64,000 nt of DNA. Source: Galbibacter sp048266365 (GTDB lineage Bacteria > Bacteroidota > Bacteroidia > Flavobacteriales > Flavobacteriaceae). Positions within the stretch are counted from its first letter, which is position 1. The number at the start of each line of letters is the position of its first letter. Below the pieces are notes generated by a model. The model made no database searches. It saw nothing but the letters and a program-made list of their open reading frames with translations, and was not told the origin of the DNA. Positions 38,322 to 46,415 of this stretch are shown here, piece by piece. Location of the stretch: positions 62,001 through 126,000 of the forward strand of contig NZ_JBLWZP010000009.1 in NCBI RefSeq assembly GCF_048266365.1, in the 5' to 3' direction. The translations under genes and the position numbers were made by a program.

Positions 38322-39719
38322 TCAAGGCTGAACAAATACATTTTTTGCCAATGGAAACAGATGGGCTTCCGACTCGAAAAAGTGCATCATATAACCGGCC
38401 GTATTGGGAAAAACAATCAGGTCACCGATTTCCGGGAACTGGTCAAACCGGATTTTCCGTTTTAGGATCAGTTCCTGCTCCAAACAATACCCCCCGACAA
38501 GGAACCCATAACAGGATTCCCGATCCGTATGGGCATTTTCCTGTCGGGGAATATGGATAGGATCTAATAAAAAATCAGCACTAGAACTGCGCAGTTGCGT
38601 ACGGTTCATTTCCAGACCTGCCAAAAGGTTTCCCTCGCTATCTTTTTTTCTGAAAGCGACCCTTGCCACGGTAATTCCCGCCTGGTCCAGTAAAGATCGT
38701 CCGGGTTCCATCCGAAGTTCAAGGTTTTGCTCCTTGATTAATGCATATATGGGTTTTCCATATTTTTCAGAAGGTGTTTGCAATATCCCCTCCAGGAATT
38801 TTTCTTTGCCTATATTGTTATAATAGGGATAAACCGAAGGCTCTCCATATAATTCCCCCCCAATTTTTACCATTCCCAGCGCATCATTCCGGTAGGTAAT
38901 CGGAGGTCGTTTTCCGAGCGATGCCCGTTTTAGTTCATGAAAAAATGTTTGCCATTGGCTTTTTTCCTCCAGGTAATTCACCAAAAATCCACCTCCTATA
39001 TCTAAAGAATGGGTGGGTATATTTTTCTCCTTCAATTGGTCTATCAGTTCGACACACTGTTCTATGGCCGCTGCTCGTTCTGCCACTGAATATCCATTGA
39101 GGTGAAAATGCAGTCCGCTATAATTTAGTTCCATATCCGAGTGGTGAATTTTCAAAATAAGAGCAAAAGCTTGTTTAAGAGAGAATCCGAAACGAGAATG
39201 TAGTTTTTTACCTTTAAAATAAAATCCACCTAAACGTATATTTACCGTTACCGGAGTTTGCAGCTCTGTCGTTACTTCCTTCAGCAGTTCAAATTCATCA
39301 TCATTGTCTAAAACAACGGTCACCTTATTTTTTACGGCCAATGTCAATACATCACGTGTTTTTATGGCTGCTGTAAGAATTAGTTGGCGAGGTTCAATGC
39401 CCGTATCGAGGCACTGTTTAAGCTCGTTATAACTCGCAGTATCTACGCATTCTCCGCTGGCAAAAGATTGCTGGGCAAATTCTAGGCACTTATTGGCTTT
39501 ACGGGCAAAATAAATCCGGTGGCGGAGGTCGTATTTCTTAAGAACCGAACGGTATTTCTCTAAATTCTCCGTAAAAGGCTGTAAGCAATGTATGTTTACC
39601 GGTGAACCTTCGTTGTTTATAAGATCAAGTAATGCCGTGTGGTTAGAAAGTAAACCAGTAACCCAGTGGTGTAAAATGGGAGAAAGTGCGATATGTTCTG
39701 TGTTCGAACCGGTATTCAT
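38322..39719 (-). CDS. Y4yA-type PLP-dependent decarboxylase-fold enzyme
   Basis: About 465 residues of the fold-type III (alanine racemase/ornithine-DAP decarboxylase) class. The PLP lysine is in IYFARKANKCLEFA, and the phosphate loop is LDIGGGFLVNY. Also seen are the C-terminal GFLVGGYCLEQE with the conserved Cys and a final GYMMHFFESEAH. It resembles Y4yA of Rhizobium and SbnH of staphyloferrin B synthesis. The ATG at 39719 overlaps the upstream TGA stop (ATGA), so it is translationally coupled to the FAD/NAD(P) gene; an earlier in-frame ATG at 39770 would overlap 55 bp. The substrate is probably an amino acid. Confidence 0.82.
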   Translation of the reverse strand: MNTGSNTEHIALSPILHHWVTGLLSNHTALLDLINNEGSPVNIHCLQPFTENLEKYRSVLKKYDLRHRIYFARKANKCLEFAQQSFASGECVDTASYNELKQCLDTGIEPRQLILTAAIKTRDVLTLAVKNKVTVVLDNDDEFELLKEVTTELQTPVTVNIRLGGFYFKGKKLHSRFGFSLKQAFALILKIHHSDMELNYSGLHFHLNGYSVAERAAAIEQCVELIDQLKEKNIPTHSLDIGGGFLVNYLEEKSQWQTFFHELKRASLGKRPPITYRNDALGMVKIGGELYGEPSVYPYYNNIGKEKFLEGILQTPSEKYGKPIYALIKEQNLELRMEPGRSLLDQAGITVARVAFRKKDSEGNLLAGLEMNRTQLRSSSADFLLDPIHIPRQENAHTDRESCYGFLVGGYCLEQELILKRKIRFDQFPEIGDLIVFPNTAGYMMHFFESEAHLFPLAKNVFVQP

Positions 39720-41524
39720 ACATAAGAGGGTTTGGAATGATTGATTTGTTTTAAAACCTGTTGGGCCCAAACCGATCCCAAATCATTTTTATGTCGAGAA
39801 AGGGAATCATTGTCGAGCAGAATACCTTCGGTATTGCTTCCGTAACAATACAAAGGAATATTTTTTCCAGGAGTAACCACTTGCCCGTTTTCATTAATAT
39901 GAAGACATCCGGGCTGGTAATCCTGATTGAGGAAGGATGTGATGATGTTACGTTTAGACAACCGGTTGTAAAAGTCTGAGTTTTGATAGGATAATGAAGG
40001 ACGGGCTATACGGGCATCGATCAAGTAGTCCACCGATTGACTTGCATGTGTAGACTGTACTAAAAATTGTTGATTTTGATTTGAAATTTTCACTTCTTCC
40101 TCAAATCTGAAACTAATAATTCCCATTTTTGCCAGAGCAAGAATTTTCTTCATATTTGCTATGGGGGGGCCAAAACTTACACGGCAGAATGAACCAAAAC
40201 ATTTTTTATCCAGAAACTCCTGCGAAGATCCTGTAAATCCGCCGTTTTTATATAATTCGCCAATCATAGGGGTGGTCTCACGCCAAACAGCCGCCGCAGT
40301 CATTACCGGACTGTGTTGTTCTCCTTTTTCGGCTTCGGCTATTTGATATTTAAGGTAATCCAGCATATGTTCATGGTGGTTTTCTTTCGGATTTACCTTT
40401 GGGAACAGCAATTTTTCAAGGGTAAAGCGTTCCGGTTTCCCAATGTTTTCCAGGCGGCGTTCTATCTTGTTTTTGTCGCGTGTTTGCCATAGCGTACTAT
40501 AATAGGCAAAGGTGATTTCCTTTTGCAAAAGCGGATAAACCTCACGGGTAAAATCGATTTTACGCTTACTACGGACTTCTTTCATTTTAAGAAACCAGGC
40601 TTCATCCAGATAATACAGTTTATAACCGGAACTTCCATACGCCGGAGCCCGGGGGATTATAGGAAAATTGCTCCTGGAGAAAGGATAAAGTACGGGTTCA
40701 TTGCCACTGGGTTGATACGCCCCGTCAGCATGCCAATATCCTCCTTTTCCTTCGGTAAGTTGTAACGCCACGTCTATAAATGTTAAGCCCATACCGATAA
40801 TTCCCACGGTACTTCCGCCGGGAATTTTATTTAAATTAGTGACAGGGTAGGCGTTGGGAATATAGTTATCCTGAGGCTTGGGTAAGGCGTCTTGGGACAG
40901 GATGGGGTTGCTATAACAATGTCCTGTGGCCAACAGGATATTTTCCAGTTGAAATGAAAATTTCCGGTTGTCGATCCAAAGATTGAATTTATCGTGGTAT
41001 TCTATATCGGTAACCTTACCTGTTACCAGAAAAACTTTCACGTTTTTAGGAGCATTCTGAATAACCCGCATTGCAGCATCCTGTAAATAACGACCTACTA
41101 AAGCCCGAGAAGCATAATCTGTTGGGCTTACCTTTTCGGTAGTGGTATTGTACTTTTTTATCCATTCGACCAAGTTGAGACGAAAGGTGTTGTATTTATA
41201 TTGGAGATGCCTGGCGTCGATATTGCCTATACAGTAATTGATAAGCAGATAATCCGGTTGATGAACCTGATAATTTGGGCCGGAACCGAAATCTGATGTA
41301 GTATTGAACCAAATAACTTCTATAAAATCCGTAGCATTTTCACGTCGGATGTTTTCCAGGAGATGGTCAAGGGCATACAATCCTTTTGGTCCACCACCTA
41401 CAATAGCTATCCGGAAAGCACTGTTTTTTGAGTCGTGCGGTAGTTTTTGGGCGATGAAGTATTCTTTAAAAAATATTTCACCCCTATTTGCCGACTCAGA
41501 TATGTGATTTTGGTTCCAAATCAT
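39716..41524 (-). CDS. FAD/NAD(P)-binding protein
   Basis: A 602-residue protein with an FAD-binding Rossmann motif near residue 40 (RIAIVGGGPKGLYALDHL). A second dinucleotide motif lies near residue 245 (STVGIIGMGLTFIDVALQL), with a connecting NILLATGH. It belongs to the FAD-NAD(P)-binding family (NAD_binding_9 type), whose members are often found in biosynthetic clusters and act as amine or amino-acid monooxygenases or oxidoreductases. It is 30 bp downstream of the SbnA-like gene and overlaps the Y4yA-type gene by 4 bp. It is not related to SbnB, so the pathway differs from staphyloferrin B. Confidence 0.8.
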   Translation of the reverse strand: MIWNQNHISESANRGEIFFKEYFIAQKLPHDSKNSAFRIAIVGGGPKGLYALDHLLENIRRENATDFIEVIWFNTTSDFGSGPNYQVHQPDYLLINYCIGNIDARHLQYKYNTFRLNLVEWIKKYNTTTEKVSPTDYASRALVGRYLQDAAMRVIQNAPKNVKVFLVTGKVTDIEYHDKFNLWIDNRKFSFQLENILLATGHCYSNPILSQDALPKPQDNYIPNAYPVTNLNKIPGGSTVGIIGMGLTFIDVALQLTEGKGGYWHADGAYQPSGNEPVLYPFSRSNFPIIPRAPAYGSSGYKLYYLDEAWFLKMKEVRSKRKIDFTREVYPLLQKEITFAYYSTLWQTRDKNKIERRLENIGKPERFTLEKLLFPKVNPKENHHEHMLDYLKYQIAEAEKGEQHSPVMTAAAVWRETTPMIGELYKNGGFTGSSQEFLDKKCFGSFCRVSFGPPIANMKKILALAKMGIISFRFEEEVKISNQNQQFLVQSTHASQSVDYLIDARIARPSLSYQNSDFYNRLSKRNIITSFLNQDYQPGCLHINENGQVVTPGKNIPLYCYGSNTEGILLDNDSLSRHKNDLGSVWAQQVLKQINHSKPSYV

Positions 41525-41554
41525 TCCATGATAATTTTTATATCTTTTTCGGCC

Positions 41555-42520
41555 TTATTTTCCAAAATGTTCCTTTACCCATTCTTCGGAATAAATCGTA
41601 TCCAGATAGCGCTCTCCGTTATCCGGCAGCAGTGCAATGACGGTTGCATTGGCCGAAATTTCGGGTAATTTCTTTTCAATGGCCTTAATGACCGCTCCCG
41701 ACGAACCACCGGCCAGGATACTTTCCTTTTCCAGTAATTCCCTGCAACCCTCAATACATTCCCTATCGGAAACCGTTACCATATCGAATACCTGTTCTGT
41801 TTTTAGAAAATCCGAAGGGCGGCTGGCTCCCATTCCTGGGATAAGCCTTCGTCCGGGGGCGCCTCCAAAGATAACGCTCCCCACGGCATCAACAGCAATA
41901 ACCTTTGTCGTGGCATTATATTTTTCAATGGTATTGGCAAATCCTCTCAAGGTGCCGCAAGTGCTTACAGGAATAAATATATAATCCGGAACATGACCCA
42001 GACTTTCCAGGATTTCCTGGAATGTTTTTTCATGGGCTAAAGGGTTGTTAGGGTTATGGTATTGGTCCGGCCAGAAACTATCGGGTATTTCATTGAGCAA
42101 TTCCTGTACCTTTTCCAGACGGGCATTAAGGTATCCACCATTACCATCACCCTGGTCTACTGGGATGATTACGGCACCATAGGCTTTCATGATTTTCTCT
42201 GCCAAAGGATTGATATGGGGGTCGGTTACCAGAAGCAGCTTTAACCCCATGTAGTGGCAAATACGAGCCAGGGCAATGCCCATATTGCCCGAAGTAGATT
42301 CTATCAGGATGGTACTTTTACCAATGGCTCCTTTGTCCTCTGCCTTACGGATGATATAATCTGCTGTTCGGTCCTTTATGCTGCCACCGGGATTGAACAT
42401 CTCTAACTTCGCATACAGTCGAATGTGGTCCTGTGGAAATATACGGCTCAACCGCACCAGGGGTGTATCCCCGACACAGTCTAGTATCCCCTTCTTTTTA
42501 TTTATATATGTTGATTGCAC
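41555..42520 (-). CDS. SbnA/cysteine-synthase-type PLP enzyme
   Basis: About 321 residues, fold-type II PLP enzyme. The Schiff-base Lys is in NPGGSIKDRTADYII, the phosphate cup in ESTSGNMGIALA, and the glycine loop in AGGSSGAVIKAI. It resembles SbnA, which joins O-phosphoserine and glutamate, and also Rhizobium Y4xP, more than a housekeeping CysK. The frame is open to a TTG at 42571, but the family normally begins about here. GTG at 42520 is preceded by AAAGAG at RBS distance (AAAGAGATAACAGTG), so it is chosen. First gene of the three-gene coupled set. The specific product is inferred. Confidence 0.8.
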   Translation of the reverse strand: MQSTYINKKKGILDCVGDTPLVRLSRIFPQDHIRLYAKLEMFNPGGSIKDRTADYIIRKAEDKGAIGKSTILIESTSGNMGIALARICHYMGLKLLLVTDPHINPLAEKIMKAYGAVIIPVDQGDGNGGYLNARLEKVQELLNEIPDSFWPDQYHNPNNPLAHEKTFQEILESLGHVPDYIFIPVSTCGTLRGFANTIEKYNATTKVIAVDAVGSVIFGGAPGRRLIPGMGASRPSDFLKTEQVFDMVTVSDRECIEGCRELLEKESILAGGSSGAVIKAIEKKLPEISANATVIALLPDNGERYLDTIYSEEWVKEHFGK

Positions 42521-42585
42521 TGTTATCTCTTTAGGGAACCAAAGTACACTGCAATATATGTCCAAATGCAAATGATTCGCAATTA

Positions 42586-42599
42586 ATAATGACTATTAT
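42586..42599. promoter_or_regulatory. Inverted repeat resembling a Fur box half-set
   Basis: ATAAT-gact-ATTAT is a perfect inverted repeat. In the wider 19-bp frame ending at 42600, I count 13 matches to the Fur consensus GATAATGATAATCATTATC. It lies about 66-80 bp upstream of the SbnA-type start at 42520. Confidence 0.35.
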
Positions 42600-42700
42600 C
42601 CCCTCATTGGGGAATTGGTAGTATAAAGTAGTATGAAGTTTAGTTCGAAAGTGCAAAGTAATATTCCGATTATACCTTGTGTTTTCTTATTTATACAGGA

Positions 42701-44824
42701 TCAGACCGGAACTTTCCGGGAGTTTTCCCTTTCCCAGATGCGATGTTTTTCCAGAGCGGTTATAAAATTTTTCAAAGAAGCATTGTCCGATTCGGTAATC
42801 AAGGCCCAGTCATCCCTATTCTTTTCAAAATACATTTTATCTATCAAAGGTTCCGAATCTTTAGAAAAAGCCAGCGGCTTACAATGGCGGAACATCTCAT
42901 TGGAAAAATGGAATACATCGGGTTCTTTTTTTAACCTTTCTACCGATTTTTTTCCTCCAGGAAGGAACATTGCGTCATACAGCACGGAAGCATCGGTTAA
43001 AAAACTATGCTGAATTTCCAAGGTTTCTCCTTCCTCTGTTTTTATGCTTCCTACCTTGGGTGCTACAAAAACAACTTCGGCGCCACCTTTTTCCAAAGAT
43101 GTTTTTAGTTTGTCTATAGATTTTTGGCTAACCCCATCGGCTACTAAAAAGGCAACTTTTCGGGTGGCAATGGTTTTTCCCTTGCTTTTTTCCATACTCA
43201 GGGCAGGTGAATCGGTAATTTGGGGTTTGGGTGTTTTAAGCGGATAGTCCGGATGATTGTATCGGGCAAACTGAATGGTTTCTTTCGCCAATCCTTTAGG
43301 GACTCGAAGCCCCAGGTTGGCGGCTACATTTTTGGTAAGGTCTTTATCGATTTCTGCTAAAATTCCCAGATAGCGTTTACGAATGTCTACTGTATTTACC
43401 TTCCCGAGCTCAAAGCTATAGGCATTGGCTATATGGGTTTGCTCTTCCGGGGTCTGACTTTGGTAGAACAACCGTGCCTGGGTAAAATGGTCTGCAAAAC
43501 TATCACTCCGCCCTCTTGTTTTTTTAGCTTCGATAGGTTCGGGGTGTGACTGAAAACCCTTTCCCTGAATCATTGCGTGGTATGGGCACCCACCTCCCAG
43601 GCTGTTAGGAAAATAACTGACTTTTCCCTTTACAATATCGTGCCGCATAAATCCGTCCCTTTGGTTGTTGTGCACTGGTTTTAGTGAGCGGTTCACAGGG
43701 AGTTCGTGAAAGTTGGTACTTCCCAACCGGCTTAGTTGTGTATCAGAATAAGAAAACAACCGCCCCTGTAAAAGCGGATCATTGGAAAAGTCGATCCCGG
43801 GAACAATATGTCCGGGATGAAAAGCCACCTGCTCGGTCTCTGCAAAGAAATTTTCAGGGTTTTTGTTCAAAATCATCTTTCCGACACGTTGTACCGGTAC
43901 CAGTTCTTCAGGAATCAGTTTAGTAGGGTCGAGTACATCAAAAGAAAATTTATCGGCTTCTTTCTGGCTAAAAATTTGAAGCCCGAGTTCCCATTCCGGG
44001 TAATTCCCTTTTTCGATATTTTCCCACAGGTCGCGACGGTGAAAATCGCTATCGAAGCCAGAGATCTTTTGGGCCTCGTCCCAGGCTACTCCGTGCACTC
44101 CCAATAATGGCTTCCAGTGAAATTTCACGAAATACGACTCCTCTTTATCATTTATCAGGCGAAAGGTATGAATGCCAAATCCTTCCATCATCCTCAAGCT
44201 TCTTGGGATGGCCCGGTCAGACATTGTCCACATAACCATATGTGCAGCCTCGGGCATTAGGGAAACAAAATCCCAGAAGGTATCATGGGCCGAAGCAGCC
44301 TGGGGCATTTCATTATCTGGTTCAGGCTTCACGGCATGAACCAGATCCGGAAAGTTAATGGCATCCTGGATAAAAAATACGGGAATATTATTGCCCACCA
44401 GATCAAAAATGCCTTCATCGGTATAAAATTTCACGGCAAAACCCCGGGCATCACGTGCCAGATCGGTAGAACCGCGAGAGCCGGCTACGGTAGAAAAGCG
44501 GACAAATACCGGGGTTTCTTTTTGGGTATCCTGCAAAAAGGAAGCAGTAGTGTATTTTTTCAGGGAATTATAAACTTTAAATACCCCGTGGGCGCCACTT
44601 CCCCGGGCGTGTACAATACGTTCGGGGATGCGTTCATGGTCAAAATGAAATATTTTTTCACGGAAGATAAAATCTTCCAGCAGAGACGGCCCCCTGTTCC
44701 CAGCTTTTAAGGTATTGTTGTTGTCATGGATGTTTACCCCCTGGTTTGTAGTCAGGTTTTGATCTTGATTGTCAACAGCATCAGAATGCAGTTGTTTTTC
44801 TTTTGGATTTTTATACTTTTTCAT
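42701..44824 (-). CDS. katE: Large-subunit catalase (HPII/KatE type)
   Basis: A 707-residue monofunctional haem catalase that converts hydrogen peroxide to water and oxygen. The distal His72 (RIVHARGSGAHGVF), the distal Asn of GNNIPVFFIQD (about 145) and the proximal haem Tyr in RLFSYSDTQLSR (about residue 358) are visible. The C-terminal 150 residues form the DJ-1/PfpI-like domain (KVAFLVADGVSQKSIDKL), typical of clade 2 large catalases. It is upstream of the SbnA-type gene on the same strand with a 180-bp gap, so it probably has its own transcript. It lies in the putative acquired module. Confidence 0.95.
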   Translation of the reverse strand: MKKYKNPKEKQLHSDAVDNQDQNLTTNQGVNIHDNNNTLKAGNRGPSLLEDFIFREKIFHFDHERIPERIVHARGSGAHGVFKVYNSLKKYTTASFLQDTQKETPVFVRFSTVAGSRGSTDLARDARGFAVKFYTDEGIFDLVGNNIPVFFIQDAINFPDLVHAVKPEPDNEMPQAASAHDTFWDFVSLMPEAAHMVMWTMSDRAIPRSLRMMEGFGIHTFRLINDKEESYFVKFHWKPLLGVHGVAWDEAQKISGFDSDFHRRDLWENIEKGNYPEWELGLQIFSQKEADKFSFDVLDPTKLIPEELVPVQRVGKMILNKNPENFFAETEQVAFHPGHIVPGIDFSNDPLLQGRLFSYSDTQLSRLGSTNFHELPVNRSLKPVHNNQRDGFMRHDIVKGKVSYFPNSLGGGCPYHAMIQGKGFQSHPEPIEAKKTRGRSDSFADHFTQARLFYQSQTPEEQTHIANAYSFELGKVNTVDIRKRYLGILAEIDKDLTKNVAANLGLRVPKGLAKETIQFARYNHPDYPLKTPKPQITDSPALSMEKSKGKTIATRKVAFLVADGVSQKSIDKLKTSLEKGGAEVVFVAPKVGSIKTEEGETLEIQHSFLTDASVLYDAMFLPGGKKSVERLKKEPDVFHFSNEMFRHCKPLAFSKDSEPLIDKMYFEKNRDDWALITESDNASLKNFITALEKHRIWERENSRKVPV

Positions 44825-45004
44825 CGCTTATTATTTTGAAGGAAGAAAAGGAAGAATAAGGGTGTTATAAATACCTAGAAATATAAGCATTTTTCATGAC
44901 TTTTTATTTGAATTTTAAACTTAATATCAATCCTGTCCTAAATAAATTTAAAGCACCTGAAATCTAACCATTTTACTGGTTTACAGCACTATTTTGACTG
45001 ATTT

Positions 45005-45457
45005 TCAAAAAAGAACCCCTTGTATGTATTTATTGGGAGGCGGTTGTTTCTTCACAAATGGATTATCAAGCCATTTGTGTAAATCTACCTTCATAAAAAG
45101 ATTAAGTCTAATAAAGGCCACCAGATTTGATAAATACCAAGGATGCTTTGCCTGTGCTTTCAATGCCTTTAGAATGAGAATGGTTATTAATGCAATCCAT
45201 ATTTGTATCATCTCCGCATTTTCACTTGTTTCGATGAAAGACTTTATGTGTAATTGCTGTTTAATATCTCCGAAGAAAATTTCCACCTGCCATGTGGTCT
45301 TGTAAAGTTCCATTATGGTGTTTGCTATCCAAGACCTTTGATTGGTGATCCCCACTATGGTCTGCTCATTCTCTTCTTCCCACAGCGCATCCCTGCGGAT
45401 CTTTTTAGCAAACTTCTCTTTTTGACTTGATCCGGTATGATCCTTAATAACACCCTT
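45005..45457 (-). pseudogene. 5'-truncated IS4-like transposase
   Basis: The minus-strand frame from 45457 reads KGVIKDHTGSSQKEKFAKKIRR and runs for 150 codons, immediately preceded by a TAA. It contains the C-terminal DDE-transposase signature ELYKTTWQVEIFFGDIKQQL (Y-(2)-R-like and the catalytic Glu), then SENAEMIQIWIAL, typical of IS4-like elements. The N-terminal two thirds, with the first two catalytic Asp, are missing. Its 5' boundary lies within about 10 bp of the tRNA-Phe terminator. No flanking inverted repeats were recognised. Confidence 0.8.
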
Positions 45458-45466
45458 TTAAAACCA

Positions 45467-45507
45467 AAAAACCGCAACATCATCTTAAAGAATCTGTTAC
45501 GGTTTTT
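45467..45507 (-). terminator. Terminator of tRNA-Phe
   Basis: AAAAACCGCAACA (45467-45479) pairs with TGTTACGGTTTTT (45495-45507) over 13 bp with one G-U. Read on the minus strand it directly follows the tRNA 3' end and ends in a T-run. Confidence 0.7.
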
Positions 45508-45509
45508 AC

Positions 45510-45585
45510 TGGTGGTGCCTCCAGGAATCGAACCAGGGACACAAGGATTTTCAGTCCTTTGCTCTACCAACTGAGCTAAGGCACC
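45510..45585 (-). tRNA. tRNA-Phe (GAA)
   Basis: A 76-nt cloverleaf on the minus strand, with acceptor GGTGCCT/AGGCACC, D-arm AGCTCAGTTGGTAGAGC and T-loop GGTTCGATTCC. The anticodon loop is ACTGAAAATCC, giving anticodon GAA (Phe). The discriminator A and the CCA end are encoded. It faces the transposase remnant with its 3' end and is followed by its own terminator. Confidence 0.97.
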
Positions 45586-45660
45586 AGTCGCTTGATTGCG
45601 GGTGCAAATATAAATTCAATTTTAATATTACCAAAACATTTTTACAAAAAAAGCATTTAG

Positions 45661-45668
45661 TAAATTTG
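45661..45668 (+). promoter_or_regulatory. -7 box (TAAATTTG) of the coaX operon
   Basis: Exact TAnnTTTG match 18 bp before the coaX ATG. No TTG lies at the -33 position, only T-rich sequence. Confidence 0.4.
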
Positions 45669-45686
45669 CAACTTTAATGATTATAT

Positions 45687-46415
45687 ATGAATTTAATTAT
45701 TGATGTTGGAAATTCGCAAATCAAAGTAGCTGTTTTTAAGGGAGATGAGCTTTTGAGTGAAGCTGTGATGCAAGCGGATACCTTGTTGAGGCAGGTGCAA
45801 AATTTTTTAAAAAAATTTAATAGCATTGGTCATATTATGGTTTCTTCAGTGGGACATTTACCGATTTCGGTAATAAAGTCCCTTGAGGTGTACGCTCCGG
45901 TTATAATGTTATCAAACACATTGAGACTGCCATTTAAAAACGATTATGGAACTCCTGAAACTTTGGGAGTGGACCGCATCGCTTTAATTGCGTCCGCTTA
46001 CACGATTTATCCCAATAAAAATTGCTTGGTCATAGATGCCGGAAGTTGTATCACTTATGATTTTATTGATCAAGAAGGCCATTATAAGGGTGGTGCAATA
46101 GCACCAGGTTTAAAGATGCGTTTTAAAGCAATGCATACCTTTACTGCGGGGCTGCCTTTGGTAGATTCATTTGAACTTCGGGACTTTATAGGAACCAATA
46201 CTCAGGAATGTATGATTTCAGGTGTAGTGAACGGTTCGATAAACGAAATTGATGCTGTAATTGGTCAATATCAAAACAAATTTAAAGATTTAACAGTTAT
46301 TTTAACAGGAGGAGATAGTCATTTTTTGTCTAAAAGATTAAAAAGTAGCATATTTGCCCATCCTAATTTACTCCTTAGGGGAATAAATTGCATTTTAGAA
46401 CTCAACAAACACTAA
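45687..46415 (+). CDS. coaX: Type III pantothenate kinase
   Basis: The first step of coenzyme A synthesis, phosphorylating pantothenate with ATP. The 242-residue ASKHA-fold protein shows MNLIIDVGNSQIKVAVF (phosphate 1), PETLGVDRIAL (substrate Asp/Arg) and NCLVIDAGSCITYDF (phosphate 2), then the GAIAPGLKMRF loop and LTGGDSHFL (adenosine). Length is normal. Its TAA overlaps the ATG of the next gene (TAATG), so it leads the envelope-biogenesis block. Confidence 0.95.
   Translation: MNLIIDVGNSQIKVAVFKGDELLSEAVMQADTLLRQVQNFLKKFNSIGHIMVSSVGHLPISVIKSLEVYAPVIMLSNTLRLPFKNDYGTPETLGVDRIALIASAYTIYPNKNCLVIDAGSCITYDFIDQEGHYKGGAIAPGLKMRFKAMHTFTAGLPLVDSFELRDFIGTNTQECMISGVVNGSINEIDAVIGQYQNKFKDLTVILTGGDSHFLSKRLKSSIFAHPNLLLRGINCILELNKH

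Noticed and set aside
42521..42571. N-terminal extension of the SbnA-like enzyme from the TTG at 42571
   Set aside because: The extra 17 residues are not typical of the family, and a GTG with a good ribosome binding site follows at 42520.
42701..44824. Long plus-strand open frames opposite the catalase gene (for example 44285-44710)
   Set aside because: Antisense shadows of a G+C-richer gene with clear catalase motifs; they show no signal peptide, domain or start context.
45355..45570. Open frame of 71 codons overlapping tRNA-Phe
   Set aside because: Its first part is a translation of the tRNA (VPGSIPGGTT) and the rest is the transposase remnant read out of frame.
45510..45585. tRNA-Phe as a classical attB site for an integrative element
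   Set aside because: The terminator following the tRNA is intact and no integrase or direct repeat of the tRNA 3' end was seen, so only a general association with the module is claimed.
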